This document shows, one piece after another, positions 42,637 to 51,228 of a stretch of DNA of 64,000 bases. The stretch's first letter is position 1, and every line of letters starts with the position of its first letter. This DNA is from DASXVX01 sp036504075 (GTDB lineage Bacteria > Bacillota > Sulfobacillia > Symbiobacteriales > Symbiobacteriaceae): positions 1 to 64,000 of the forward strand of contig DASXVX010000089.1 of NCBI GenBank assembly GCA_036504075.1. The letters run 5' to 3'. The notes under the pieces were generated by a model. It saw only the letters and a list, made by a program, of their open reading frames with translations. It did not search any database and was not told the origin of the DNA. The position numbers and the translations under genes were made by a program.

Positions 42637-43854
42637 CTAGTTCACGTAGCCCCTGGAGTCCGTTACGGCATTGGAGTAGTACGGCAGGCAGGTCGGCCCA
42701 TGCGGGCCATACAGGATACCCAAGTACGGCTCCCCATCCTTATGCAGCTTGGAGTTATCGGAATTGCCGCTAGTGGAGATGCAGGTTTCGACAAGGCTAC
42801 TGCTCCTACCTGCATCCCACATCCACCAGACGAAGCCAACACCCGCAGCCGGAACCACAAACGCCGCAATCGGAGCGCCGATGATGTAGGCCACCCAGCC
42901 AGAACCGACAATCCCACCGCTGGCCTTGATAGCGTCAGCCGTGGCCGCTGCCAGTTTCAAATCCTGAGCGTAATTCTGCGCTGCCGTGACGTTATCGAAC
43001 CACCGAACCATGTGGGTGCCGAAAAAGGTCACATGGGCCGGGTTGACAGTGTTATAGGGCCTCACGTCGATGGAGACGTGTTCCCGGTCTACTTTCACCT
43101 CAAACCGGGTTTCGGGGTCTTTCTTTATCTGCTGAATGGCCCAATTCGCCTGTGCCGCTTCAGCCCGCATAGCCCGGAGGGTTGCCATAGAGAACGGCCA
43201 CCCGCCATACGGCTCCTTGGCAAGCTGGAAGGGTTCCCAGCGGTCAATGTCTACAGTCATGTGTTCCGGCCTGACGTTATACCCGTCCTCCGGGATAGCG
43301 TGTTCACCCCGGACCACGTTGATGATGTTGGGCACTCCGCTGAAGAACTCCAACTTGAAGTCCATAGCATCCGTGAGAGGCCGGAAGGGGATGTAGGTTC
43401 GCCCGTCCTTGACGAACGGAGCCATATCCCCCAGGTGGATGTAGGTGAAATCGTTGGGCATCTCCTCTACCCGCATCGTCTGGTTCTCGACAGTCGGCTC
43501 CAGGTCGATAGTAGCCCGCTTCCCGCCGAAGAAGGAGACAACCGTAGCCACCCCCGGCCCGCCGCCTTCCCGGTAGCGAATGCCGCCGCCCGGAATCCAA
43601 ATCACATCTGCTCCCAGGCAGGAAGAGAACCCCCGAAGCTGGACGTAGATGTGATTGCCTCGCCAAAGGATGGGGCCGGGGTCGCATACCTGCCCGTCCA
43701 CCCTGATACGGTACATGAACGTTACGTCCAAGACGCTCTGACCGGAACCCCCGTCGTTGATGGGTGCGATTTGCCGAGGAGCAGCATAGGCGCTCCCCAC
43801 AGCACTCAGGACCAGAACCAGGACCATTTCGATTGCCAGGAACTTACGCCCCAC
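42637..43854 (-). CDS. Secreted protein with copper-amine-oxidase-N-like domain
   Basis: About 405 residues. A signal peptide (hydrophobic stretch EMVLVLVLSAVGSAYA, cut before APR) precedes an N-terminal beta-rich region with VKDGRTYIPFRPLTDAM, the hallmark of the copper amine oxidase N-terminal-like (stalk) domain common in Firmicute wall proteins. No copper enzyme follows. A second hydrophobic Gly/Ala-rich segment near residue 325-350 (IIGAPIAAFVVPAAGVGFVW) could insert in a membrane. GTG at 43854 has AAAGGGTG upstream; the longer frame to 44025 overlaps the divergent TPR promoter. Function unknown. Confidence 0.7.
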   Translation of the reverse strand: MGRKFLAIEMVLVLVLSAVGSAYAAPRQIAPINDGGSGQSVLDVTFMYRIRVDGQVCDPGPILWRGNHIYVQLRGFSSCLGADVIWIPGGGIRYREGGGPGVATVVSFFGGKRATIDLEPTVENQTMRVEEMPNDFTYIHLGDMAPFVKDGRTYIPFRPLTDAMDFKLEFFSGVPNIINVVRGEHAIPEDGYNVRPEHMTVDIDRWEPFQLAKEPYGGWPFSMATLRAMRAEAAQANWAIQQIKKDPETRFEVKVDREHVSIDVRPYNTVNPAHVTFFGTHMVRWFDNVTAAQNYAQDLKLAAATADAIKASGGIVGSGWVAYIIGAPIAAFVVPAAGVGFVWWMWDAGRSSSLVETCISTSGNSDNSKLHKDGEPYLGILYGPHGPTCLPYYSNAVTDSRGYVN

Positions 43855-44008
43855 CGTAATCACCCTTTCCAAATCCTGGCACCAGCGTACCATGTGGAAG
43901 AAAATGGCAGAAATAGGTATGTATAAGCCTGAAGCGAAAAAATTTTGAATCATTGCGGTCAGAGACTCAGGGTGTTTGCTCTGAGCAAAGCATCTTGTTT
44001 TTCCTATC

Positions 44009-44037
44009 TTGCCATTTGTTTCCATTTCTCGTATGAT
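44009..44037 (+). promoter_or_regulatory. Promoter of the TPR-peptide operon
   Basis: TTGCCA (44009-44014), 17-base spacer, TATGAT (44032-44037), 40 bases before the TPR gene. The same hexamers are used by rpmB, so this is probably a sigma-A promoter. Confidence 0.75.
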
Positions 44038-44077
44038 GGAAATGCCTACCCCTTGTCTCTGGAGTGGAGGGAAGCCA

Positions 44078-44980
44078 ATGGATGAACTGAGCGAATTGAG
44101 GCGGCTCTACGACGAGAGAAACCTCCTGGATGCCTGGGTGCTCTATGGGAATCCCTCCGGAGAGTCTGCCGAATGGCATCTGCTCGGGTCCTTGGTGGCG
44201 TGGCGGCTCAACATGATAGGGCCATCCCGTTCCGCAATTGAAAAGGCACTCGTCCTCAAACCGAAGGGAATGCTTAAGGCAAAGTGCCTTTTCCAGGCTG
44301 CGGAAATGGGCCGTTTGTGGGGCGACTACTGCCAAGCGGAGAGGAACTTCCGTCGCTGCCTGGACTTGCTCGCCCTGAATTCCGACGAAGGACAGATGCT
44401 TCTCGGCCCTTGTCTTTACAACCTTGCTCTCACGTTGGAGTCTCTCAAGAAGCCGAAGCAGGCTGTTGCGTTTTATCGGCAGGCATTGCATGAATTTCAG
44501 CGGCAAGAGTTGAACTCATATACCAGAATGTGCTGCCAGAATCTGGCATGGACTCTTGCCGAAACCGGCGAACTTGACTCGGCCCACCAGATGCTAGACC
44601 TAGCCGCCCCGTTTTGCGACACCAATGAGGAACGTTGGCGGCAACAGATTGTTGCGGCATTCGTCCGCTACAAGGGAGACGACTTAGGCGGCGCGGTCGA
44701 ACTGTGTTCCAGGGTTCAGCAAGACGCCTTGCGCTTCGAGGATCAATTCCCGACCGATGCCCTCATCTACCTCGCTGCGGTCCAAGCGGAAGTATTTCTG
44801 GCAGGAGGCAACTTGCCCTCTGCGGTGTTACTCTCCAAGCTGGCGTTGGACTTGGTATCCCGGCATGAAGGAACAACGGACGCCCGCTGCTTTCACTATG
44901 TCATGCGGGTAGAGGCAAAGGTCCATACGGCACGTTCAGCCGTGCAGAAAAGGGAAGAAGGGAGAGGTGAACGTGCGTAA
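44078..44980 (+). CDS. TPR-repeat protein, Rap-like candidate
   Basis: A 300-residue, all-helical protein made of about six to seven tetratricopeptide-like repeats (for example YNLALTLESLKKPKQAVAFY and NLAWTLAETGELDSAHQML). There is no N-terminal helix-turn-helix, signal peptide or membrane segment, so it is a cytoplasmic protein-interaction or peptide-binding module. Its final codons overlap the start of a 40-residue secreted peptide gene, the arrangement of Rap-Phr and related RRNPP peptide-signalling pairs. Sequence identity to Rap is not evident, so the role is inference. GAGGGAAG precedes the ATG. Confidence 0.8.
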   Translation: MDELSELRRLYDERNLLDAWVLYGNPSGESAEWHLLGSLVAWRLNMIGPSRSAIEKALVLKPKGMLKAKCLFQAAEMGRLWGDYCQAERNFRRCLDLLALNSDEGQMLLGPCLYNLALTLESLKKPKQAVAFYRQALHEFQRQELNSYTRMCCQNLAWTLAETGELDSAHQMLDLAAPFCDTNEERWRQQIVAAFVRYKGDDLGGAVELCSRVQQDALRFEDQFPTDALIYLAAVQAEVFLAGGNLPSAVLLSKLALDLVSRHEGTTDARCFHYVMRVEAKVHTARSAVQKREEGRGERA

Positions 44981-45095
44981 GGTGGTCGCTCTGGTGGTGA
45001 TGCTAGTAGTACTCGCCGTTTGCGGAGTTGCGTCTGCTCAGATTAACGGCGGCATCAATCCCATGTCAACGACTTTCACCAAGACTTGGAAGTAA
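44973..45095 (+). CDS. Secreted peptide precursor, candidate signalling peptide
   Basis: A 40-residue product starting at GTG inside the last codons of the TPR gene (8-base overlap, different frame). It has a textbook signal peptide: basic start (RK), hydrophobic core VVALVVMLVVLAVC, and an A-x-A cleavage site (VASA). The predicted mature peptide is QINGGINPMSTTFTKTWK, 18 residues. GGAGAGG lies upstream. Phr/PapR-type precursors have the same size and layout. The gene is followed by a strong terminator, so the operon contains only these two genes. Confidence 0.75.
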   Translation: MRKVVALVVMLVVLAVCGVASAQINGGINPMSTTFTKTWK

Positions 45096-45127
45096 GACTC
45101 CGGTGGATATTATCGACCACTTAAGTC

Positions 45128-45164
45128 AAGAGGGGCTAGCAGCAAAGCTAGTCCCTCTTGGGTT
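45128..45164 (+). terminator. Intrinsic terminator of the TPR-peptide operon
   Basis: The arms AAGAGGGGCTAGC and GCTAGTCCCTCTT (one mismatch) enclose AGCAAA and are followed by GGGTTT. From here to 45394 no gene is seen; a GC-rich hairpin (around 45349-45383) may end the minus-strand lipoprotein gene. Confidence 0.8.
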
Positions 45165-45394
45165 TCATCAAACTGACGCTATTATGCGACGATCCGGGCC
45201 GGCCCCTGGCCCACTCGAAGCGGGGGGACCCGTTTAACCAGGAGACCCCTTTTCGGAATATTTACCACGGATGTCGGAACCCTTTAATCTATGTCTTGAT
45301 CAGCGGTAAAAATGCCAATCTCCCCCCTCATCTACCGGCAGGCGCGCCAAGGCCCCGGCCCGCAGCCAGGCGGGGCGGGGCCTGCGGCGGCACG

Positions 45395-46279
45395 CTAGCG
45401 GGTAGGCGTGGGTACCGCCGTGCCGGGGGTCAGGGGCGAGATCGCACCACCAGGGGCCGGGGTGCCGGGGGCCGTGGTGCCGGGAATGGTCGGAGTGCCG
45501 AGTGGCGCCGTGGTGCCCGGGGTCGTGGTGCCTGGAGCCGGAGCCACGCCCGGTCCGGGGGCGGCCGGCACCCCGGCGGGTCCGGGAGCGCCACTGGCCC
45601 GCGGATTGCCGGAGACCACTGTGGCTGCACGATTCAGCCGGACGATGTCGTCCATGAAGTTGGTGGCCGGCTGGCCGCGCCGGACGGACATGGCGATTTC
45701 GCCAATGCGAACCCGGTCGGCCGGCGCGTTGAGGACGCGAATCTCCACCACCTTGGGACAGGCGGCCCGAATGCGGTCGATGGCCGTCGTGCCGCCACCG
45801 CCCGCGGGGGGAGCAACCGCGCGGGGGGCGTTCGCCGCACCGCCCACCCCGGTGGCAGGTGCGCCAGGCGTAGGCGAAACGCCGGTGGTGCCGGTGGCGC
45901 CGGTCGTCGGGCTCAGGGGCTTGTCGTCCTGGAGGGGCAGCGCCACAAGGGCGACGTTACCGATGATGATACCGTTGGCCGTGACTTCCGTCCGACCCGC
46001 CGCGCCGGCCCCGGTGGTCGTGCCGCCCGCTCCGCCGACGGTGCCGGGCGCAGTGCCGCCCCGCATCCCAGGTGCGCCGCCCGCCCCGTAATAGCCGGGT
46101 TCCGGCGTGTTGCCCAGGGCGACGGCGCAGGCGTCGGCATCGCCGGTGGTGGAGCCGATTGCAGTCCCCGGGGCCGTGCCCGGCGCCGGGCTCCGCTGCG
46201 GGGCCCGGGCGGCGCAGCCGCAGGCCAGGACTGTCGTGGCCGCGGTGATCCCAATCCACTTTAATGTTGACCGCTTCAC
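45395..46279 (-). CDS. YhcN/YlaJ-like sporulation lipoprotein with low-complexity linkers
   Basis: A 294-residue predicted lipoprotein (lipobox VLACGC). The globular parts (VTANGIIIGNVALVALPLQ and IDRIRAACPKVVEIRVLNAP) resemble the YhcN/YlaJ spore lipoprotein fold, a BON-like alpha/beta domain. They are interrupted and flanked by long Gly/Thr/Pro/Ala-rich stretches, including a C-terminal series of P-G-T-T repeats of about 75 residues. GTG start after AGGAGA. The YhcN assignment is moderate; the low-complexity expansions are striking. Confidence 0.7.
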   Translation of the reverse strand: MKRSTLKWIGITAATTVLACGCAARAPQRSPAPGTAPGTAIGSTTGDADACAVALGNTPEPGYYGAGGAPGMRGGTAPGTVGGAGGTTTGAGAAGRTEVTANGIIIGNVALVALPLQDDKPLSPTTGATGTTGVSPTPGAPATGVGGAANAPRAVAPPAGGGGTTAIDRIRAACPKVVEIRVLNAPADRVRIGEIAMSVRRGQPATNFMDDIVRLNRAATVVSGNPRASGAPGPAGVPAAPGPGVAPAPGTTTPGTTAPLGTPTIPGTTAPGTPAPGGAISPLTPGTAVPTPTR

Positions 46280-46379
46280 TGGTGAGATCTCCTTTCTGTC
46301 GCAGTCCGCCCGGAAGGACGAGGGTTTTCCCTTCCCGCGGCCGCATCTCTAGCGGTAGTCTCACCAGCGCCAATTCCGC

Positions 46380-49253
46380 CTATGCCTCTTCTTCCGACCC
46401 CCGCGCCACCGGCATCGGACGACCGAAGAGCAGGAGCCGCCGCAGCGCCACCGCTACCTCGCCGCAGCCCGCCAGCGCCAGCACAATCACCCAGTCTCTG
46501 AATCCCAGTTGGGTCGTGTTGAAAATGGACGACAGAGGCGGCCAGTAGATCGCGCCCAAAAGCGCCGCCACGGAACTGGCCACCGCACCCACAAGCCAGA
46601 CGTTGCCGAAGAGGCCGGTTTCAAAAATCGTCCGCCGCTCCGAGCGGCAGTCGAACACGTGAATCAACTGGGCGCTCACCAGCGTGGCAAGGGCCATGGT
46701 CCGGGCCTGCCCGAGGATGACCGGGTCGGTAAACGGATGGCTGCCCGGCGTCCGGACGGCCACCAGCATCGCCCAGAGGAACGCCGCCAGCGTCGAAATC
46801 CCGATCAGGATGCCCCGCCCGAGAATTTTGATGCCCAGCCGGCGGGCGAAGACGCCCTCGTCCGGCCGCCGCGGCGGGCGCCGCATCACGTCCGGGTCCG
46901 ACGGGTCTACACCCAGCGCCATGGCCGGCAAGCCGTCGGTCACCAGGTTGATAAACAGAATCTGGATGGGCAGCAGCGGCAGCGGCAGCCGCATGATGGC
47001 GGCCAGGAACATCGTCAGCACTTCGCCGGTGTTGCAGGAGAGCAGGTAGCGGATAAACTTGCGGATGTTGTCGTAAATGCCCCGCCCTTCCTCCACCGCC
47101 GCCACGATGGTGGCAAAGTTGTCGTCGGAGAGGACCATGGCCGAAGCCTCTTTGGTCACGTCGGTGCCGGTGCGGCCCATGGCGATGCCAATGTCCGCCT
47201 CTTTGACCGCCGGAGCGTCGTTCACCCCGTCGCCGGTCATGGCGACGATTTCGCCGTTGGCTTTGAACGCCCGGACCACCCGGAGTTTGTGCTGGGGCGA
47301 GACCCGGGCGAAGACCCGGGCGGTCTTCACGGCTTCCACCAGCGCCTCGTCCGACATGGCGTCCAGGTCGCGGCCGGTAATCGCCTTTCCGTCGGCGCCG
47401 GCGATGGCGAGTTCCCGGGCGACGGCCCAGGCGGTGGCCGGGTGGTCGCCGGTGATCATCACCGTGCGGATGCCGGCCCGGGCCGCCGACTGGACGGCCT
47501 TGCGGACTTCGGGGCGGGGCGGGTCGATCATGCCGAAGAGGCCCAGGAAGACCAGGTCGCGCTCCCACGCCGCCGCCGCCTGGTCGGGGTTGGTCGCGGC
47601 CTCGGCCAGCCGCCCCTCGCTGGATTCCGGCAGCGACCGGCAGGCCACGGCCAGCACCCGGAGCGCCTGATCGGCCATCCGCTCGTTTTCCGCCAGGATT
47701 CGCTGTTTCAGTTCGGCCGTCAGCGGCTGGACCTGGCCATCCAGCATGACGTGGGTCGAAATCTCCAGCACGGTGTCGGGGGCGCCTTTCAGGTGCAGCA
47801 TGGGCCCGCCGGCCTCGGACCGTGCGACCACGGACATCCGCCGCCGCTCCGACTCGAACGGGATCTCCAGAAGTCGGGCGTGGGACTGGGCCAGCTTGTC
47901 GGTCCGGTAGCCGGCCTTGGCCGCCGCAACAACCAACGCGCCTTCCGTGGGGTCGCCCTGCACGGTCCAGCCGGCCTTGGGCACGCCGGCGATCCGCTTG
48001 AGCGTCAGCGAGCGCTGCCCGGCGCTGGATTGGGTCAGCCGGGCGTTGGCGCAGAGTGCGGCGCTCTGGAGCGCCTGGGAGAGTGCGGGCGACTCCAGCG
48101 GCCGGACGGAGGCTCCCTGCAGGAGAAAATCGCCGGAGGGCCGGTAGCCGTCGCCGGTCACGTCGTACCGGACGCCGCCGGCCCAGGTGGCCCGGACCAT
48201 CATCTCGTTTTTCGTCAGGGTCCCGGTCTTATCCGAGCAGATGACGGTGGCACAGCCCAGCGTCTCCACCGCCTGGAGCTTGCGGACGATGGCGTTCCGC
48301 TTGATCATCCGCTGCACGCCGATCGCCAGGGCGACGGTCACGATCGCCGGCAGCCCTTCCGGAATCGCCGCCACCGCCAGGGAGACGCCGGCCAGGAAGA
48401 GCCGGGTCACTTCGGGCCCGGTCAGGTGGCGGGCGGTCAGGAGACCGACCCCGACCACCAGGGCGCAGACCAGGAGGCAGCCCAGCACCAGCCACTTGCC
48501 CAGTTGCTCCAGCCGGCGCTGCAGGGGCGTCTCCTCATCCGCCACCTCCTGCATCAGGCCGGCGATGCGGCCCATCTCGGTGGACATGCCGGTCTGCACG
48601 ATCACGGCGGTCGCCCGGCCCCGGGTGACCGTGGTGCCCATGTAGACCATGTTGCGCCGGTCGCCGAGGCCGGCATCCTCCTCGCCGGACCAGGCCGGAT
48701 TCTTGCGGACTGGCAGCGACTCGCCGGTCAGCGCCGCCTCCTCCACCTCCAGGCCGGTGGTCTCCAGCAGACGCCCGTCGGCCGGCAGTTTGTCGCCGGC
48801 TTCGAGCAGGAGGATGTCGCCGGGCACCACGGCGGCCGCCGGCACCTGCGTCTCCTCGCCGTCCCGGCGGAGGCGGGCGGTGGGCGCCGTAAGCTGCCGC
48901 AGCGCCTCCAGCGACTGCTCCGCCCGGTACTCCTGCAGGAAGCCCAGGACCGCGTTGATGATGACGATGACGACGATGGTGATCGCGTCCGCCGTCTCGC
49001 CCATGCCGTAGCTGATGGCCGTCGCGGCCAGCAGGACCAGGACCATGAAGTCCTGAAACTGGGCGATGACCATGCGCCAACAGGGCACCCGTTCGGCAGC
49101 CGCCAGTTGGTTGGGCCCGAACTCTTCCAGGCGCCGGGCGCACTCCCGGGCGGAAAGGCCGTGGGGCGGGGCCACGGCCAGCATCTCCGTTATGTCGCCC
49201 ATCGGCGTCAGATGCCAGGGAACAGCCGTTCTCGCTTTCGGGGGACTGGACAC
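46380..49253 (-). CDS. Calcium-type P-type cation ATPase
   Basis: A 957-residue P2-type ATPase. The N-terminal cation-ATPase domain (LSARECARRLEEFGPNQL), actuator motif TGES, ion-binding PEGLPA, phosphorylation motif CSDKTGTLT, and hinge GDGVNDAPA are all present, with about ten membrane segments. PEGLPA plus the TM5-6 sequence CNTGEV and NLVTDGLPA point to Ca2+ (SERCA/PMCA-like), although Mn2+ transport cannot be excluded. GTG start after AGGTG. It is divergent from the metallophosphoesterase gene. Confidence 0.95.
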   Translation of the reverse strand: MSSPPKARTAVPWHLTPMGDITEMLAVAPPHGLSARECARRLEEFGPNQLAAAERVPCWRMVIAQFQDFMVLVLLAATAISYGMGETADAITIVVIVIINAVLGFLQEYRAEQSLEALRQLTAPTARLRRDGEETQVPAAAVVPGDILLLEAGDKLPADGRLLETTGLEVEEAALTGESLPVRKNPAWSGEEDAGLGDRRNMVYMGTTVTRGRATAVIVQTGMSTEMGRIAGLMQEVADEETPLQRRLEQLGKWLVLGCLLVCALVVGVGLLTARHLTGPEVTRLFLAGVSLAVAAIPEGLPAIVTVALAIGVQRMIKRNAIVRKLQAVETLGCATVICSDKTGTLTKNEMMVRATWAGGVRYDVTGDGYRPSGDFLLQGASVRPLESPALSQALQSAALCANARLTQSSAGQRSLTLKRIAGVPKAGWTVQGDPTEGALVVAAAKAGYRTDKLAQSHARLLEIPFESERRRMSVVARSEAGGPMLHLKGAPDTVLEISTHVMLDGQVQPLTAELKQRILAENERMADQALRVLAVACRSLPESSEGRLAEAATNPDQAAAAWERDLVFLGLFGMIDPPRPEVRKAVQSAARAGIRTVMITGDHPATAWAVARELAIAGADGKAITGRDLDAMSDEALVEAVKTARVFARVSPQHKLRVVRAFKANGEIVAMTGDGVNDAPAVKEADIGIAMGRTGTDVTKEASAMVLSDDNFATIVAAVEEGRGIYDNIRKFIRYLLSCNTGEVLTMFLAAIMRLPLPLLPIQILFINLVTDGLPAMALGVDPSDPDVMRRPPRRPDEGVFARRLGIKILGRGILIGISTLAAFLWAMLVAVRTPGSHPFTDPVILGQARTMALATLVSAQLIHVFDCRSERRTIFETGLFGNVWLVGAVASSVAALLGAIYWPPLSSIFNTTQLGFRDWVIVLALAGCGEVAVALRRLLLFGRPMPVARGSEEEA

Positions 49254-49462
49254 GGGGCAATCACCTCGGTAAAATCCCGGCCGGGACAGGCACAGAAACC
49301 GGCCCGGTCGCGTAAGTCTTGTACAGCCAACGATACTCGCCGGGCGACAAGCTTAGACCGCGATTTGTCGAGGGATGGCCCCCAAGCCCACACACCAGGG
49401 AATTCCGAATCGGTCAGCGAAACATATGTCTGCCCTATCCCCGGAGTATCCCTGGAGGAACG

Positions 49463-50629
49463 ATGAGCGTAATATTCGTCGCAATTGCCATCGTGTTCGT
49501 GTCTCTATATGGTTTGCTTTGCTACTATGTCGGCTTAAGGGGAAGGCAGTCACTGCTCCGTGCCGCCGGCCGGGCAAGCGTCGCCGTCTATTGGACCGGG
49601 TTCTGGTTCGTCGCGCTCTCGTCTGTCCTCGCGTTGATCGTGGGAAAACTGCTCCCGCCGTTCTTTCATGACGTCCTCGCGTGGATTGGCGCGTACTGGG
49701 AGGCCGTCCTGATCTACGTCCCGCTCATCCTGGCCTCCATTGACTTGATTCGGGCGGCTGACCGGCGGCTGCATTTTCTGCCGACCCGGATCAGTCAGGG
49801 CAAGCAGTCGGCGCTCTATGCGGGCGCTGGTGCATTCGTCATCATCGCGTCCATTCTGGTGTACGGCACCTGGAATGCGCTCCACCCACGGGTTACGCAT
49901 TACGACGTGACCATTCAGAAGCCGGCGGGCGCACTGAAGAACCTGCGCATTCTCATGGCGGCCGATCTGCATCTCGGCACGATCGTAGGGCAGAACCGCC
50001 TGGATCAGATGGTGTCCACCATGAACGGACTGAATCCGGACCTGATTCTCCTGCCGGGCGACATCCTGGACGACGACAGCGGTCGGATCTTTGCCGAGCC
50101 CGGCGTCGGCGATGGTTTCCAGCGTTTGCATGCGAAGTTCGGGGTCTATGCCGTTCCGGGCAACCACGAGTACATCTCCGGCCGCAACGAAGAGGCGGCC
50201 AAGCTCTTGACGGCGAGTGGCGTTGCCGTATTGACGGACCGGTATGTGAAAATCGCTGACAGCTTCTATGTTGCCGGACGGGATGACCTGTCCACCAGGC
50301 AATCCGGGGGCAGGCCACGGCCGCCGCTGGCGACGGTCCTGCAGGGCGTCGACCGGGCCCTCCCGGTGATTTTGCTGGACCATCAGCCGTCGAACCTGGG
50401 GGAGGCTCTGGCGGCTGGGGTTGACCTGCAGGTTTCGGGGCATACCCATCGGGGGCAGCTGTTCCCGTTCCAATACCTGACCCGCAGGATCTATGAGGTA
50501 GATTGGGGCTATTTGAAAAAGGGCCCCATGAATGTGGTGGTCACCTGCGGCTACGGCACGTGGGGACCGCCCATCCGGATCGGCAACCACCCGGAGATCG
50601 TCGTCATCGATGTGCAGTTCGTGCCGTAG
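49463..50629 (+). CDS. Membrane metallophosphoesterase (YkuE/YaeI-like)
   Basis: A 388-residue protein with four N-terminal membrane segments (about residues 3-135) and a C-terminal calcineurin-like phosphoesterase domain. Metal-binding motifs are in order: ADLHLGT (D-x-H), LLPGDILDD (GD), PGNHEY (GNHE), DHQPSN and SGHTHRGQ. Its substrate is unknown; relatives act on cell-envelope lipids or nucleotides. ATG at 49463 has GGAGGAACG upstream. Confidence 0.93.
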   Translation: MSVIFVAIAIVFVSLYGLLCYYVGLRGRQSLLRAAGRASVAVYWTGFWFVALSSVLALIVGKLLPPFFHDVLAWIGAYWEAVLIYVPLILASIDLIRAADRRLHFLPTRISQGKQSALYAGAGAFVIIASILVYGTWNALHPRVTHYDVTIQKPAGALKNLRILMAADLHLGTIVGQNRLDQMVSTMNGLNPDLILLPGDILDDDSGRIFAEPGVGDGFQRLHAKFGVYAVPGNHEYISGRNEEAAKLLTASGVAVLTDRYVKIADSFYVAGRDDLSTRQSGGRPRPPLATVLQGVDRALPVILLDHQPSNLGEALAAGVDLQVSGHTHRGQLFPFQYLTRRIYEVDWGYLKKGPMNVVVTCGYGTWGPPIRIGNHPEIVVIDVQFVP

Positions 50630-50698
50630 CCGGTCGGGGTGCGGGGACGGGCTCGTCGTCGTCGTTGCCGCCGCCGCAGGCTTCATCCGGATAGTCAC

Positions 50699-50727
50699 CT
50701 CCTCGCCCCTGGCGAGGGGGTTTTCGT
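50699..50727 (+). terminator. Intrinsic terminator of the metallophosphoesterase gene
   Basis: Stem CCTCGCC/GGCGAGG followed by GGGTTTTCG on the plus strand. Confidence 0.7.
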
Positions 50728-51161
50728 TTGCCTCGCCCCGTCCTGAGCAGTTCGCCGAGGGGGGCTCGTCGTCGCTTCTCTTCGGTCGTCGTTTCTGCTC
50801 GTTGGTTCTCGTTTCTGCTTGTTGGTTCTCGTCGTTGGTCGCAGGTCGTCTTCGGGGGGCTTGAGCACAAGCGGATCCTGGTCGCCGCTCGTTGCCCGCA
50901 AAGACCCGTGGCTGTTGGCCTTCTGTGCTGTCGGGTCAACCATGGCGCAACCAGGTATCACGCAATGCGCAGATTCTCGTCGGTACTTGTTGGTTGCCGT
51001 CGCTCGCCATCGGATGCCGCGGGTTGCTCCCGGTTGCTCTGGTTGGCCCTGGTTGGCCCTGGTTGGCCCTGGTTGGACCTGGTTGGCCCTGGTTGGACCT
51101 GGTTGGACCCGGGGCGGCGTCGGCGATGCGAAGTCGATACACATTGATTATGTACCACATA
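50728..51161. other. Noncoding low-complexity interval
   Basis: No gene is supported. The first part is rich in imperfect TCGTCG and TTGGTTCTCG repeats (for example two copies of TTCTGCTNGTTGGTTCTCG at about 50803-50832), and the last part is the 10-base tandem array. Reading frames exist on both strands only because the repeats lack stop codons. Confidence 0.6.
51021..51110. repeat. 10-base tandem repeat array
   Basis: Nine consecutive units: seven of GGTTGGCCCT or GGTTGGACCT (51041-51110) preceded by two diverged units (51021-51040). The unit length of 10 is close to one DNA turn, so GGTTGG blocks face the same side of the helix. The array ends about 50 bases before the promoter of the next gene. 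Confidence 0.9.
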
Positions 51162-51190
51162 TTGACAAGTAACTGCAAACCATTTATTCT
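51162..51190 (+). promoter_or_regulatory. Promoter of the 168-residue protein gene
   Basis: Perfect TTGACA (51162-51167), 17-base spacer, TATTCT (51185-51190) in a locally AT-rich stretch that contrasts with the surroundings. Confidence 0.75.
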
Positions 51191-51228
51191 AGTAATTGTT
51201 ATCTACATACGATAAGGAGTGGGCGGAA

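Noticed and set aside
45158..46264. Plus-strand open frame opposite the YhcN-like gene
   Set aside because: Gly/Arg-rich mirror of low-complexity coding sequence; no ribosome site.
46509..49466. 985-codon open frame opposite the P-type ATPase
   Set aside because: Antisense to a complete P-type ATPase; composition typical of a shadow frame.
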